Source of the DNA: Paenibacillus sp. FSL H8-0548
GTDB lineage: Bacteria; Bacillota; Bacilli; Paenibacillales; Paenibacillaceae
Direction of reading: 5' to 3'
Assembly (NCBI RefSeq): GCF_038630985.1
Contig: NZ_CP152049.1
Location: forward strand, 3,987,501 to 4,051,500
DNA length: 64,000 nucleotides
In this document: positions 1 through 10,400 of the stretch, piece after piece
Numbering within the stretch: the first letter of the stretch is position 1
Layout of the letters: every line of letters starts with the position of its first letter
Notes under the pieces: model-generated
Databases searched by the model: none
Told to the model about the DNA's origin: nothing
What the model saw: only the letters and a program-made list of their open reading frames with translations
Translations under genes and position numbers: made by a program

Positions 1-628
1 TATCATAGTTTTGCTTAAGAAATGCATGATCTGGCTGATGAGGCGAAGCAGCAATGGCTGCTGCAAGGGGAACTAGCTTCGCACGCAATCCGCTAAACAC
101 ACGATCAAGCTCGGCTACCGTCATCCCAGGCTCATATTGATCAAGCAGCGTATCATAGCGAGTAGCCTTCACGCCCCATAGATCGATAAACTGATTCGTA
201 TAGGAGATTACCTTCTCCAAATAAGGCTGAAAGCTGGCATAATCGTTATTTCCCTTCGCTTCCTCCCATTTGGATTCCGACTGCGAAGCTATGACAACAT
301 ATTCTTGATAAAGCTGAGGTGGTATTTTTACACTTCGTTCGTATTCTTTGCGAGTTTCCGTAACGAGACGTTGATCAATTTCAGAAAGCTCAGCATATAC
401 TGTGCCTTCCGCAAGCTGTGATATCCATTCGCCTAATTCAGGCGAAGTTGCGAGCTTGAACTGATCAGCAGATAAGGAGCCAATGACCTCAGACCGATTA
501 TCCATTCCTTTACGCGGCGCCCCTGTGCGCAAATCCCAGTAAAGCACAGCAAGTGCTTCCTCATAGCTTTTTATTTTTCGTATCGTCTCTCTAAAGCTCT
601 GCAAAACCTCGTTGGATTTCGTTGACAT
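1..628 (-). CDS. M32 family metallocarboxypeptidase, N-terminal part (cut by window edge)
   Basis: Reading the minus strand from the ATG at 628 gives about 209 open codons that run off the left edge. The N-terminus contains YEEALAVLYWDLRTGAPRKG and SEVIGSLSADQF, which I recognise as the start of the thermostable carboxypeptidase 1 (Taq/YpwA) family of zinc carboxypeptidases. These enzymes remove C-terminal residues from peptides in the cytosol. The HEXXH zinc site lies beyond the edge and cannot be checked. The gene is divergent from the small gene at 766, with 137 bases between them. Family assignment is fairly sure; activity is inferred. Confidence 0.85.
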   Translation of the reverse strand, partial: MSTKSNEVLQSFRETIRKIKSYEEALAVLYWDLRTGAPRKGMDNRSEVIGSLSADQFKLATSPELGEWISQLAEGTVYAELSEIDQRLVTETRKEYERSVKIPPQLYQEYVVIASQSESKWEEAKGNNDYASFQPYLEKVISYTNQFIDLWGVKATRYDTLLDQYEPGMTVAELDRVFSGLRAKLVPLAAAIAASPHQPDHAFLKQNYD

Positions 629-765
629 CACACCTACCGCCTTCCAATTTCTTGTCGAATTTCACCACAATTCGCAACATGACTTGATCTTCATTATTTC
701 AATCCTTATAATCATCTTAAACCTGCTAGACATACTGCGCAATAGAGAGAAAGAGAGGAAGTCTT

Positions 766-1098
766 ATGCAAATTATTTTTTCGCAAGCAGCTAGTGATCG
801 AATAAAACCTTATTTGGAAGACGGGGAAAAGAAACTAAAGCTTCTTCATGACACCGAGGACTGCGGTTGTGTCGTTAGTGGAGTGCCAGCACTTCAGCTC
901 ATAAATGAACCCTCTGTCGACGACAAGCTTGCACATGGAGAATCCTTCGATTACTATTATGAGCCTCGCCATGAGATTTATTACGAGCCACAGCTCAAAA
1001 TCGATTTTGACGCGAAAAAATCCAGCTTTAGTCTGAAGAGCGATAGTCAAATCTATACGTTGCACCTTCGTTTCCTAACCAAAGGAAGTGCACAATGA
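766..1098 (+). CDS. Iron-sulfur cluster biosynthesis family protein (YqkB-like, HesB/IscA fold)
   Basis: This 110-residue protein resembles the small Bacillus YqkB group of the Fe-S biosynthesis (HesB/IscA-like) family: MQIIFSQAASDRIKPYL at the start, then LKLLHDTEDCGCVVSGVP and a C-terminal beta-rich part. The DCGC pair is present, but the three widely spaced cysteines of true A-type scaffolds are not, so a scaffold role is uncertain. The start follows GAGAGGAAG at good spacing. Its stop overlaps the start of the carbonic anhydrase gene (ATGA), so the two are probably translationally coupled. Confidence 0.75.
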   Translation: MQIIFSQAASDRIKPYLEDGEKKLKLLHDTEDCGCVVSGVPALQLINEPSVDDKLAHGESFDYYYEPRHEIYYEPQLKIDFDAKKSSFSLKSDSQIYTLHLRFLTKGSAQ

Positions 1099-1661
1099 GC
1101 AAAATAGACGACATTCTTGACTATAATAAACAATTTGTTGAGGTTAGAGAGTATGAGAAGTATTCCACAAGCAAATATCCGAACAAACGAATGGTTATCG
1201 TTACCTGCATGGATACTCGGCTTACAGAAATGCTTCCCAAAGCTATGAATCTTAAAAACGGCGATGCAAAAATTATTAAAAATGCAGGCGCTATCGTGAC
1301 CCAGCCTTTTGGCAATATTATGCGAAGTATCCTGGTTGCCCTTTATGAGCTGCAATCAGACGAGGTTTTTGTCATCGGCCATACGAACTGCGGCATGACC
1401 GGCATTAATCCAGAGCATATTATCCAGCATATGGAAGAGCGCGGTGTTACGACCGATACCATTACCACTTTAAAGCATTCCGGACTTAATTTAATGCGCT
1501 GGTTGACAGGCTTCGATAACGTACATGACAGTGTACATAACAGCGTAAGTATTATTCGCAACCATCCGCTACTCCCTGCGAACATCCTTGTTCATGGATT
1601 AATTATTGATTCAGAGACAGGGGAATTAGAACTCATTGATCCAGCCCCAGCACAGGCTTAA
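1095..1661 (+). CDS. Beta-class carbonic anhydrase
   Basis: The 188-residue product should interconvert CO2 and bicarbonate in the cytosol. The zinc ligands of the beta class are visible: C38 with the Asp-Arg dyad D40/R42 in VTCMDTR, and H96 and C99 in GHTNCG. KNAGAIV follows the first motif as usual. Length and motif spacing suit the short plant-type or Bacillus YtiB-like enzymes. It overlaps the upstream YqkB-like gene by four bases and is followed by a hairpin with a T run. Confidence in the family is high; the physiological role is inferred. Confidence 0.93.
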   Translation: MSKIDDILDYNKQFVEVREYEKYSTSKYPNKRMVIVTCMDTRLTEMLPKAMNLKNGDAKIIKNAGAIVTQPFGNIMRSILVALYELQSDEVFVIGHTNCGMTGINPEHIIQHMEERGVTTDTITTLKHSGLNLMRWLTGFDNVHDSVHNSVSIIRNHPLLPANILVHGLIIDSETGELELIDPAPAQA

Positions 1662-1669
1662 ACAAATAA

Positions 1670-1712
1670 GGGAGCACAACGGCTATTACAGTCCGCTGCG
1701 CTCCCGTTTTTT
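1670..1712. terminator. Intrinsic terminator between convergent genes
   Basis: GGGAGC at 1670-1675 pairs with GCTCCC at 1700-1705, followed by a T run at 1707-1712. It ends the carbonic anhydrase transcript and overlaps the last codons of the convergent DUF309 gene. The loop is long, so strength is uncertain. Confidence 0.55.
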
Positions 1713-2222
1713 CGCTTCAAAAGCTTTCAATCTTGCAGCAATGACCTCTGAGCGGTCTCTTCGCAAATGCCGATGGATAATGTTCTCATCAACTAAAGAG
1801 CTCGGCTTTTCCCATAATAAATTGCACTCCTCGCATAATTGCTGACATCGTGCTAGAAGCTCAGTGCTTGTAATGCGTAAATTGATATCCACATATACCG
1901 TTTCGTTATCTGATTGTAATTCAGAGAGTCTAGGCAGCAATTGCTTTAATAAATGATCCTTATCGATGCCAAGCTCTTCAAGGGGCGATGCAGCTAATTT
2001 TCGTTCTGCTTGTGAAAGCATCTTAATAGCGCCGCGCCTGTTCCCGCGCCTTTCATGATACAGCCCAACAGCCAGCTGAATAAAGCCTAACCAGGTTTCT
2101 GTGAGCGGGTCCTCGGGATACTCCTTCCAATACTCCTCAAGCAGCTCGTGGCATTCAAAAAAATCTCTAGTTGCATGGAACTCTATCAAATATAATAAAT
2201 ATGCATTAGGAAAAGCTTTCAT
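1686..2222 (-). CDS. DUF309 family protein (YpuF-like)
   Basis: The product carries the DUF309 signature: FFECHELLEEYWKEYPEDP, then a helical GFIQLAVGLYHERRGNRRGA segment. Members are small all-helical cytosolic proteins of unknown biochemical function. A longer reading from a TTG at 2279 exists, but I chose the ATG at 2222 because GAGGAG lies six bases upstream and the longer version has no ribosome site. That gives about 178 residues. It converges on the carbonic anhydrase gene and seems to be a single-gene unit. Confidence 0.82.
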   Translation of the reverse strand: MKAFPNAYLLYLIEFHATRDFFECHELLEEYWKEYPEDPLTETWLGFIQLAVGLYHERRGNRRGAIKMLSQAERKLAASPLEELGIDKDHLLKQLLPRLSELQSDNETVYVDINLRITSTELLARCQQLCEECNLLWEKPSSLVDENIIHRHLRRDRSEVIAARLKAFEAKKRERSGL

Positions 2223-2291
2223 ATCATACTCCTCACTAGGTCTGTCCTGTTCCTTTATATTAACATTCATTAGGATCAAATAAATAGGTGT

Positions 2292-2343
2292 AAAAAAACA
2301 ATGGACTGCTCCTGCAAGCAGATAGATGCTGCAGAAACAGTCC
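2292..2343 (-). terminator. Intrinsic terminator of the GH30 gene
   Basis: Reading the minus strand, GGACTG pairs with CAGTCC (2338-2343 with 2303-2308), with further inner pairing around TGCAGCA/TGCTTGCA, and ends in a run of seven T. It lies about 50 bases beyond the GH30 stop. Confidence 0.75.
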
Positions 2344-2390
2344 GTGCTTCAAAGAATTGACGCGCTATCGCCAGCTGTTAAACAGATCGG

Positions 2391-4769
2391 TTAAGCGTTT
2401 AGTATTAGTTTAGCAATATACACTAGATCTCGAATATCAATGATGCCATCTTTTACATAATCAAGACGAGAATACTGATTCCAATCCGCATCGCTTTGTT
2501 TTTTACCGTACGCTTTCGCTACCGTCGCCAAATCTCCAACAGACATATTGCCGGCTTCCGGCTGTTTAATTAATGATTTGAAAGTCTGTAACGCTCCATT
2601 TAATTGTTCGAATGCGCTCAGCAATTCTGCGTCTGTTGCATCTGTTTTTACATGCACAGCCTTCGCATTGTTAATCGCCGTTTGGAGTGTTAGCTTCGAG
2701 CCAACTGGATATTGACTAACGCGTGATCCTTCGGTTGCCGTATCGTGGAACGCTTGCGCCTCTCCAATCAGTGCTGACAACGCTCCGCGATCCACAGCTT
2801 GAATGCTAATTGAATAGTTTGCCTCTCTAAGCGAATATTCTTCCGTATCGGTAGCAACAGTCGTTTGGACAACAAATTTTGCCGTTTTTGCGTGCAGAGT
2901 CGGGCTCGCCTTGAATTTGAGTTCCACGAGCTCGCCGTTTTTATCCTCGTCTTGCAAATTGACCGCAATAAAACGCAGCTCACCGTTATCATCTACAGAT
3001 TCCAGCACTTTATAATTTGCATTTAAAGGAGGGTCAACGATACCGATAAATTGAACGGCATCCGCATCATATGCAACGGTCACGTCATGCGCCAGCACAT
3101 TTTGGCTGACACCCTCCAAGCCGTATTTCAGTATGAATGTTTCACCAGCCTGGATTTTATCTGGTCCGTTTACCACAGAAGATCCATTGCTAAAGCTTTC
3201 AGGATACCAGCGCAATGTAGCTGTTGAGCCCGCCGGTAAGGTTTGTACAAAGGCTTTGCCCATAAAGCTAACTTTCACAGTACGAGCGCCGCTGCCGCCT
3301 GTATTGCCATTTCTCACGATCATAACCATTTCACCATCAGGATTCTGAAAAGTTACGTTAGATACATTGCTCTGTGTGCCTGAAGAAGACACTCGGACAG
3401 CACCTTCACGTTTTCCAGCACCTTGATCCAAATATTTGGAGAACTGTCCCCAGGTGTAGAAATTACTATTGTAAGATACGACACCAGTATTATGGTTTGT
3501 AGTAATCAAGCGATTCGGCCATCTAGGATTTACTTTAGTCCAATCGAGGTTGTTATTTCTCTCTTCCGTCCAATGCAGCGTACCACCGTTCTGGTCAGTA
3601 ATGGCGACCCACCCCGTGTAGCTGTTCATATACTCTTTGAAATAATCAATAATTGTATTAGAGCCAAATATATTGGTCTCCGTCAAATGAATACTCTTTC
3701 CTGCAAACTCCAGCGCAGCATCCTTCATCACACTGGAACTGCCCCAATAGGGATGGAAAGCAATACCATCCATCGCATTCAAAACATCATTCCCTTTTAT
3801 ACTTCCGTCATTCGAATCTTTAAAAACTCTATAATAATTTTTGGTTTGTGTGCTTCCTGGATCTCTCCAATCATAGAAATTAAAATCGTGTGCCCACAGC
3901 TCAGTGTCAAGTCCGGCTAATGCAAATTCCTTCTTAATTTCTAGCGCTAATTTCTGCTGTTGTTCAATACTGATGTCCATTGCTGGATATACCACATCCA
4001 TACCCGGCTCATTCAATAATGTAATGGAAAATATATCAATCCCTTGCTCTGCATAGGCCTGAATAAACTTTACATAATATTTAGCAAAAACATTGATGCA
4101 TTCATCACGAAGCTTTGATGCTTGATAAGTCCCGCCACCTGGACTCGGAAGCACATAGCCTGTAAAGGTATTGGAGGTGGTCATCCATGCTGGCGCACTC
4201 CATGCTGAAGCAAAAAACTGTGCTTTTGGATTATACTTTTGAATTAATTTGATGACTTCAATAATATGGGCATCCATATCTTTTTGAATAGAGAAATACT
4301 CGAGATCGAAATCCTCCGTCACACCTTCCGGAAGCTCATTATGCGACCAAAAAGGCAGATGCTCTATTGCATCAGAGCTACCAATCGTAATTCGGAATAG
4401 CTCGATACCCGCTCCCTCTACAGGGTCAACAATCTTTTTAATTGCATCTTCACGCGCGCTCTCACTAAGTTTCCATAGGTTTGAAATACCGGTTTCCTCA
4501 ATTGAGATGCCGAGACCCTGATATTCCTGATAACGAATCGTAGGATCTACCGTAATGGAAACGCTTGCAGTTTGTCCCGTATCTTCTCCTAATACGACAG
4601 TATTCAAATCTGCCCATTGATTGTTAGTACCTGATGAGTACGTTCCGTACACTGGCGTTTCCTTTTCTGCTCCATAAACCTGTGTTCCAGTAGTGATAGG
4701 AAAACTGCCAAGTAAAAGTGCTACAGATGTCATTACCGATAAAATAACCTTCCGTCTAATTTTCTTCAA
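2391..4769 (-). CDS. Secreted GH30-family glycoside hydrolase with cohesin-like and dockerin-like modules
   Basis: The 792-residue protein has a signal peptide (about 1-34, cleavage after VYGA). A GH30 catalytic domain follows (about 70-530), with acid/base E254 in LLNEPG and nucleophile E364 in HLTETN, plus the usual C-terminal beta domain. Residues about 535-660 look like a cohesin-type beta sandwich (KIQAGETFILKYGL, DVTVAYDADAVQF). Residues 662-735 resemble a FIVAR-like helical module. The end (744-792) resembles one and a half dockerin repeats. GH30 enzymes cut glucuronoxylan or beta-1,6-glucan; substrate here is unproven. It starts at a TTG preceded by GGAGGAG. The araA gene and the sugar importer elsewhere in the window fit hemicellulose use. 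Confidence 0.88.
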   Translation of the reverse strand: MKKIRRKVILSVMTSVALLLGSFPITTGTQVYGAEKETPVYGTYSSGTNNQWADLNTVVLGEDTGQTASVSITVDPTIRYQEYQGLGISIEETGISNLWKLSESAREDAIKKIVDPVEGAGIELFRITIGSSDAIEHLPFWSHNELPEGVTEDFDLEYFSIQKDMDAHIIEVIKLIQKYNPKAQFFASAWSAPAWMTTSNTFTGYVLPSPGGGTYQASKLRDECINVFAKYYVKFIQAYAEQGIDIFSITLLNEPGMDVVYPAMDISIEQQQKLALEIKKEFALAGLDTELWAHDFNFYDWRDPGSTQTKNYYRVFKDSNDGSIKGNDVLNAMDGIAFHPYWGSSSVMKDAALEFAGKSIHLTETNIFGSNTIIDYFKEYMNSYTGWVAITDQNGGTLHWTEERNNNLDWTKVNPRWPNRLITTNHNTGVVSYNSNFYTWGQFSKYLDQGAGKREGAVRVSSSGTQSNVSNVTFQNPDGEMVMIVRNGNTGGSGARTVKVSFMGKAFVQTLPAGSTATLRWYPESFSNGSSVVNGPDKIQAGETFILKYGLEGVSQNVLAHDVTVAYDADAVQFIGIVDPPLNANYKVLESVDDNGELRFIAVNLQDEDKNGELVELKFKASPTLHAKTAKFVVQTTVATDTEEYSLREANYSISIQAVDRGALSALIGEAQAFHDTATEGSRVSQYPVGSKLTLQTAINNAKAVHVKTDATDAELLSAFEQLNGALQTFKSLIKQPEAGNMSVGDLATVAKAYGKKQSDADWNQYSRLDYVKDGIIDIRDLVYIAKLILNA

Positions 4770-5048
4770 TGCTACTCCTCCTCGATCTCGAAATTATTTT
4801 TTTTGCCCAAAAAAGAATACGCCCTTAAATCCCGGATGGTTAAGTAAATCAACGGATATGATTTCCCCCCTTTCAATATAATTCTATTAAAATAACGGCT
4901 ATAAATTTAGGATGGATAATTTAGATCACCCTATTCATTTTTGAGGAAATCACTATTCGATATGAAAAAATGAAACTCTATTTCCGATTATACGTATTTG
5001 GAAAGGTAAGTTATTTTGTATTAAGCATATCAGGAGGAGAACAGACAG

Positions 5049-5465
5049 ATGAAAAAAGGATTCATGGTCATGCTGGCATTAGCACTATTTTTCACATTAG
5101 GATTTGGTCAATATGCCGATGCAAAACCACGGGGAAGCATCAAATCACCAAAGCAAAGCGTCACGCAAAACACGAAAAAAACAGATAATGTAAGTCAAAG
5201 CAGTTCAACTGCAAAAACAAGCACAACGGCTAGTACAACAAAGCCTGGATTTTTTAGCGGCGGCGGGCTAATGAAGGGCATGATGATTGGCGGCTTGGCA
5301 GGCTTAATGTTCGGCAGTATGTTCGCTGGGATGGGTGCTTTCGGCAATATATTGGGCTTTATGGTTAACTTACTTGCCATATTTGCATTGATTATGCTTA
5401 TCCGCGTAGCGTTCGTTTACCTTCGCAGCAAGCGTAACCAGTCTGATCAACGGAGACCCTACTAG
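5049..5465 (+). CDS. Small secreted or membrane protein with glycine-rich Tim44-like segment
   Basis: This 138-residue protein has an N-terminal signal sequence (about 1-25, ending QYADA) and a Ser/Thr/Lys-rich linker (30-68). A glycine- and methionine-rich hydrophobic stretch follows (GGLMKGMMIGGLAGLMFGSM), then a second membrane helix (about 105-128) and a basic tail. The layout resembles the front part of bacterial Tim44-like membrane proteins, without the soluble Tim44 domain. Function is unknown. Two bases separate it from the next gene, so they form a pair. AGGAGGAG precedes the ATG. Confidence 0.7.
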   Translation: MKKGFMVMLALALFFTLGFGQYADAKPRGSIKSPKQSVTQNTKKTDNVSQSSSTAKTSTTASTTKPGFFSGGGLMKGMMIGGLAGLMFGSMFAGMGAFGNILGFMVNLLAIFALIMLIRVAFVYLRSKRNQSDQRRPY

Positions 5466-5467
5466 CC

Positions 5468-5746
5468 GTGCGTATATATACAGATGAAATAATAAACGCA
5501 ATCTGCCTTAACATGGCCGAGCGTCGCGGAGTAATGCCTACGGACGTGGAAGTGCAGCTCTCATGGGAAGAAGAATACGGGTATACAGCCGAAGTTTGGG
5601 TGAAAGGCCGCAGTCAGTTCATTATCGAGGCGAATATCCTTGAAGCTATCGAGCAGTATATTTTCAAACAATACAATCTTCGTGTGTTTCGTTCCAATAT
5701 CACGCTAGATGCGGATGAGGAATTTTGGGCGGACATCACTGAATAA
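5468..5746 (+). CDS. YxcD-like protein (DUF2653)
   Basis: A 92-residue acidic protein starting at GTG. The sequence MRIYTDEIINAICLNMAERR...VEVQLSWEEEYGYTAEVW matches my memory of the YxcD/DUF2653 family in Bacillus and Paenibacillus, which has no known function. It directly follows the membrane protein at 5049 and the two stops lead into a shared bidirectional terminator. Confidence 0.72.
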   Translation: MRIYTDEIINAICLNMAERRGVMPTDVEVQLSWEEEYGYTAEVWVKGRSQFIIEANILEAIEQYIFKQYNLRVFRSNITLDADEEFWADITE

Positions 5747-5753
5747 AAAGATA

Positions 5754-5813
5754 AAAAGCATCCGCAAGGCTTACTTTATCATTTCGATAAAGCAGCTAAG
5801 GATGCTTTTTTTT
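5754..5813. terminator. Bidirectional terminator between convergent genes
   Basis: AAAAAGCATCC pairs with GGATGCTTTTT, enclosing a second small stem (CTTTATC/GATAAAG). The A and T runs on the two sides allow it to work in both directions. It overlaps the 3' end of the sensor kinase gene. Confidence 0.8.
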
Positions 5814-7083
5814 CAAGCTCTGCCACAGGAAAACGAAGGGTGACCTTAGTCCCTCTCCCCTTTTCGCTCTCAAATCTAATTTCTCCATTCAATGCTTCGA
5901 CGATACGAATCGTTACCAAAATACCCAGGCCTGTTCCCGTATCCTTAGTCGTAAAGAAGGCTGTTCCGAGGTTATCCAAATTCTCCTTCGACATTCCTTT
6001 CCCATTATCCATAATTTCAATAGTAATAACGTCATGATGAGAATAAGCGTTAATCAACACTTCACCAGTATTCGGAATGGCTTCGACGCCATTTTTGATG
6101 AGATTCAACAGCACCTGAGAAAGCTTAGGCTTATCTGCAAGCAAATAGAGGTCCCTTTGATTACAGTTTAGTTTAATTTCCACGTTCTGGATTAAACTAT
6201 AGGAATTCATAATTTCCATTATACTTCCTAGAAATCCGGAAACCTCTATCAACTCAAGATGATCGGTCTGCGGCTTTGCTAAATTCAAATAATCGGTAAT
6301 GATATATTCCGCTCTTTCCAATTCCGATAAAGCAATGGTCAAATACTTTTTTTTCTTATCATCTGCAGATTCTAAGAGCAGCTGTAAAAACCCCTTGACG
6401 ACTGTCAATGGATTACGAACTTCATGTGCGACTGATGCTGCGATTTGACTAACGATCTTCAATTTCTCACTACGCTCCAGCTCCATCATTAGATAGTCTG
6501 TTTCAAAAATATGCTCTTTGAGCAATGTAGAAATGGTCATTCCAATTAACGAAGCAACAGCAAGCGCAATAAGGACAGCTATATTTTCATTATGATACAA
6601 AAGTGAATAATTATTTGCTTCTATGTATACTATCAAACTAATGTATATTAAAATAACAGAATTAGCACTTAATAATAAACAGGTAACCTTTCGCTTAATT
6701 GCAATATAACTTGGAAAGGCTTTCACAAAAAAGAAGCAGGGGCCCACGCCAAGCAGAAAAGCGATCACCGAATAGACAACAGAATCACCGCCTAAATAAA
6801 TCGTGTAAAATACTACAATGCTCATTGATATTATTCCAGGCAAATACTTGCCTGAGCTATACATAATTGCGATGATAATTGGAATGCTTCCAAGATCACT
6901 TAGAAAGCTGCCAACCACATGAAAAGGTACGGTCATACAAATAACAGCTGAAGTACCAAACAAACATCCATATAAGATCTGATAGCGCATGCTATCCGAA
7001 TTTTTTTTGCGTGAAAAAAAGAACTGTTGAATAAAAATCGGAAACAATATGATAATAAGATGGATGAGTAGTTGGTTTATCAT
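5779..7083 (-). CDS. Membrane sensor histidine kinase, KinB/sporulation-kinase-like
   Basis: Six or so hydrophobic helices fill the first 190 residues and resemble the 5TM-LYT sensor region. A HisKA domain follows with the phospho-acceptor H219 in SVAHEVRNPL, then a HATPase domain with N box LLNLIKNGVEAIP and G boxes DNGKGM and GTGLGI. There is no receiver domain, and no response regulator gene is adjacent, as is common for sporulation phosphorelay kinases. I chose the ATG at 7083 over a GTG at 7146: the latter has no ribosome site, although the GGAG before 7083 is close. About 434 residues. Signal and partner are unknown. Confidence 0.85.
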   Translation of the reverse strand: MINQLLIHLIIILFPIFIQQFFFSRKKNSDSMRYQILYGCLFGTSAVICMTVPFHVVGSFLSDLGSIPIIIAIMYSSGKYLPGIISMSIVVFYTIYLGGDSVVYSVIAFLLGVGPCFFFVKAFPSYIAIKRKVTCLLLSANSVILIYISLIVYIEANNYSLLYHNENIAVLIALAVASLIGMTISTLLKEHIFETDYLMMELERSEKLKIVSQIAASVAHEVRNPLTVVKGFLQLLLESADDKKKKYLTIALSELERAEYIITDYLNLAKPQTDHLELIEVSGFLGSIMEIMNSYSLIQNVEIKLNCNQRDLYLLADKPKLSQVLLNLIKNGVEAIPNTGEVLINAYSHHDVITIEIMDNGKGMSKENLDNLGTAFFTTKDTGTGLGILVTIRIVEALNGEIRFESEKGRGTKVTLRFPVAELEKKASLAALSK

Positions 7084-7265
7084 AGCTCCAGGTTGATTCA
7101 ACTCCCTTTTACAAAATTTGTAATGTTTTCGAGAAAACTTCGGCACAATTGTATAGTAACATATATTTTAGAAACATTTAACTACTATTTCGGGAAATAT
7201 CCAGTCGATACTATGAGTTTTTATTGATATTTTAATCCAGCTAACTACATGATTTCTCAATAAGG

Positions 7266-7306
7266 AAAAACCCTAGTTCTTGCAATAGTGCAAGAACTAG
7301 GGTTTT
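7266..7306 (-). terminator. Strong intrinsic terminator of the hybrid kinase gene
   Basis: AAACCCTAGTTCTTGCA pairs perfectly with TGCAAGAACTAGGGTTT around a four-base loop, with T runs on both sides. It lies about 95 bases past the stop of the large kinase. The rest of 7084-7401 shows no gene. Confidence 0.85.
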
Positions 7307-7401
7307 CAGCTTGTTCCTTGAAACACAACGTCATCCTCATAAACAATCCAAGAAAATGATACGAATAGCGCAGTCTTCCTATGGTACACAAGAGAGCCTA
7401 G

Positions 7402-10400
7402 TTAAACGACTCTCTTTGTCGACAATGGAATCGTGAACGATACCGTTGTACCTTCCCCCGGCTTGCTTTGAAAATGTAATCCTTGCCCATACAATTGGTT
7501 CAATCGACTGTGGGTGTTAAGTAGTCCAATTCCACGGTCCTTCTTATCTTCGGGACTTAACAGCTTGCTAATCTGCTCTTCATCCATGCCAATTCCCGTA
7601 TCAGCGACAACAAAATGGATGGCATCTGCTTGCTTCTGAATACGAATACGGAGCGTTCCACCCTCTGCCTTGCTTAAAATACCGTGACGGACCGCATTTT
7701 CTACTAGCGGCTGAATCGTAAGCGGAGGCATCTGGATTTCAATATTCGGGCCCAATTCCCATTCAATTTGCAATCTCTCTTCAAAACGCTGCTGCTCGAT
7801 AAATAAGTAGTTTTCCACAAGCTGGAGCTCCCGCGACAATGATACCAGCTTGCCTGCAGTTAAAAAGTCAAAGCTGATACGCAGATACGTAGTGAATGCG
7901 CCAGCAAGCTCCCTCATCTTGTCCGTGTCAATGTCACCGAGTGCTAGAATCGAATTCAACGTATTAAAAAGAAAATGCGGATGGATCTGAGCTTGCAGAT
8001 AGGCTGCCTCCATGCGCAAGCGATCATTGATCGCTTGCTTCATGGAAGAGAGCGACCAGACGCGATACTTTAATTCCAATGCATCAACAGGTTTAGTAAC
8101 ATAATCGTTCGCTCCGGCTAGAAAGCCTGCATAGATATCTTCTGGTTCACCACGAGCTGTCAGTAAAATAATGGGCAGCTCATACAGAGTAAAGCGTTCA
8201 CGAATTAACCTTGTTAATTCGTACCCCGATAAACCAGGCATCATCACATCAGAAATAACAAGATCCCACTGCTCAGCTTGCAGTTTCTCCAACGCTTCCC
8301 GTCCGGAATAGGCTGCCTCGATATGATAAGTCTCATTTGATAAAATATGAGTTAATACCTTTAAATTAACCGGATCATCATCGACTGCCAGTACACGAAA
8401 TCGATCGACGCTAGTTGAGATCGTCGAGATATGCTGAACTTCCTTCATTTGATAGCCAGCTGCCACCATAGCAATCGTGTCTATTGTCATTTGTGCGCTG
8501 GCAGACGCGAGTGGGTCCATCTGCTGCTCTGTATGATCAACCGAAAGCTGTGACTGCGTATTAACCTCCAACACAGACAATTTGAAGCTGAACACGCTGC
8601 CTACGCCTGGCTGAGATTGCAGCTTCAACTCATCTCCATGCAATTCAACCAGATCCTTGCAAATACTTAGTCCCAGGCCGATGCCTCCGCCGCCAAATGC
8701 CCCTTGCTCATATGGCTTAAATACACGCTTTTGCAAAACATCATCCATACCTACTCCCGTATCCTTAACATACAGCCATACATGTCCTTTATCTTGCTTC
8801 GCTGCCAGTTCAACGCTTCCTTCTTCTGTATACTTAAGCGCATTATGTACCAAATTAATTAAAATTTGCACTAAGCGCTCTTCATCTGCATAGACTTGCG
8901 GCAAATTATCCTCGATGCTCATGCGAAGCTCGACCTTGGTACCCTCAGTCAAAAATCTCAGCATATCCAAAACACCGATAGCCAAAGATTGCAGCTTCAC
9001 CGCCTTCATATTCACCGTAATACGCTTATCCTGTAATCTCACGACATCCAGCAGGTCATTCAGCATAAGCGACATCCGGCGACTGACCATAATAAGCAGC
9101 TCCATGTCGCGTTGACTTTCCCCATCGAGAACATGCTTTTGCTTGTTTAATACGCTTTGAGCAATGTTCATAATACCGTGCAGCGGCGTTCGTAGTTCAT
9201 GCGATGTATTGGCCAGGAAACGATCCTTTAATCGGTTAGCCTCAGCAAGCTGAGCGTTGAGCTGCTCATTTTGATGTGAATTATAATAATATCTTCTAAA
9301 CCAATGCGCACTGAAACTCGTAATTGCAGCAATCAGCTCTATGGGATAAAACATGAATTGCGAGGTTCCAGCGTAATACACATACGCCCACAAAATATTA
9401 CTAATGATACATATCACAGAGAATAATAGGAAAAAAGCACCATCGACCCTATTGAATACCATTTTCATAAAATAAAACGCTGTCCAGAACAAGGGAACGT
9501 AATAAAAGATCATGAAGAAACCATTCTCAATGGAATAGAGGATCATCTTTGCTGGACCTATGGCGACAAATAGAGAATAAGCGATGAGCGAGCACAAATA
9601 ACTATAAAAGGCAACGCCTTTACGTTGAGTACCAATAAGCACCCTACCCATTAGCAAAAGAAAAAAGGAAAACCATATGTATGAATAGGCCTTCAGCTTC
9701 AACGTCCATATGAAATCGGCATTAATCAACCGGAATAAAAGCCCATTATGTTCAACAGCAATCGTCACTGCTGATACGACCATTAGCAGGAAAAAAATAA
9801 TTAACTCTGTTTTTCTTACATTCATCAAATAAATAATAAATAAATATAATGCATGCAGCAGAAGAAAACCACATACGACAAGCTGCAAACCGATAGAATT
9901 CCAGTATATCTTATCTACTTCATCCTGAGGGCCAGCCAGTGTGGATCGAATGATGCCGCCTTTCATTGGAGTTTCATAGTTTGAAGCTCGAACAAAAAGT
10001 TTCAGCTCGTTTTGATCCATCTCTATATAACTAATCAGGAATGATTTATTCCCAGAAACATGCCCTTCTCTCCCCTCAGATAACTCACCGAATTGGGAAA
10101 GAATCGTGCCGTTAACCTCTACCTCAGAAGCGCTATAAATCGATTGAAACCAAAAACTAAGCGGCGTCGACAATGGCCGATCCAGCAAAATTCGCAAATA
10201 ATAGGTTCCGTAACCGTATGCCTCTTTGTCTCCAGTAGCAAATGCAGCTTTCCAGTTTCCTGGCACCTGCAGCATTTGTCCACCAGATGCATCGTCGATA
10301 TTAGAAGCACTCAACCATTGTCCGGGGTAAAACAGCCACTCCCCATCCAGCCGAAAAGCGCTTAGTTGTTCAACTTCCAACCCCCGCAAATCCAGCACGC

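Noticed and set aside
612..794. Plus-strand 60-codon frame between the M32 and YqkB-like genes
   Set aside because: It has no ribosome site and overlaps both the start of the carboxypeptidase gene and that of the YqkB-like gene; best seen as chance.
4770..5048. Riboswitch before the GH30 gene
   Set aside because: I looked for known conserved cores in this 279-base gap and saw none, only a possible TATATT box and A/T runs.
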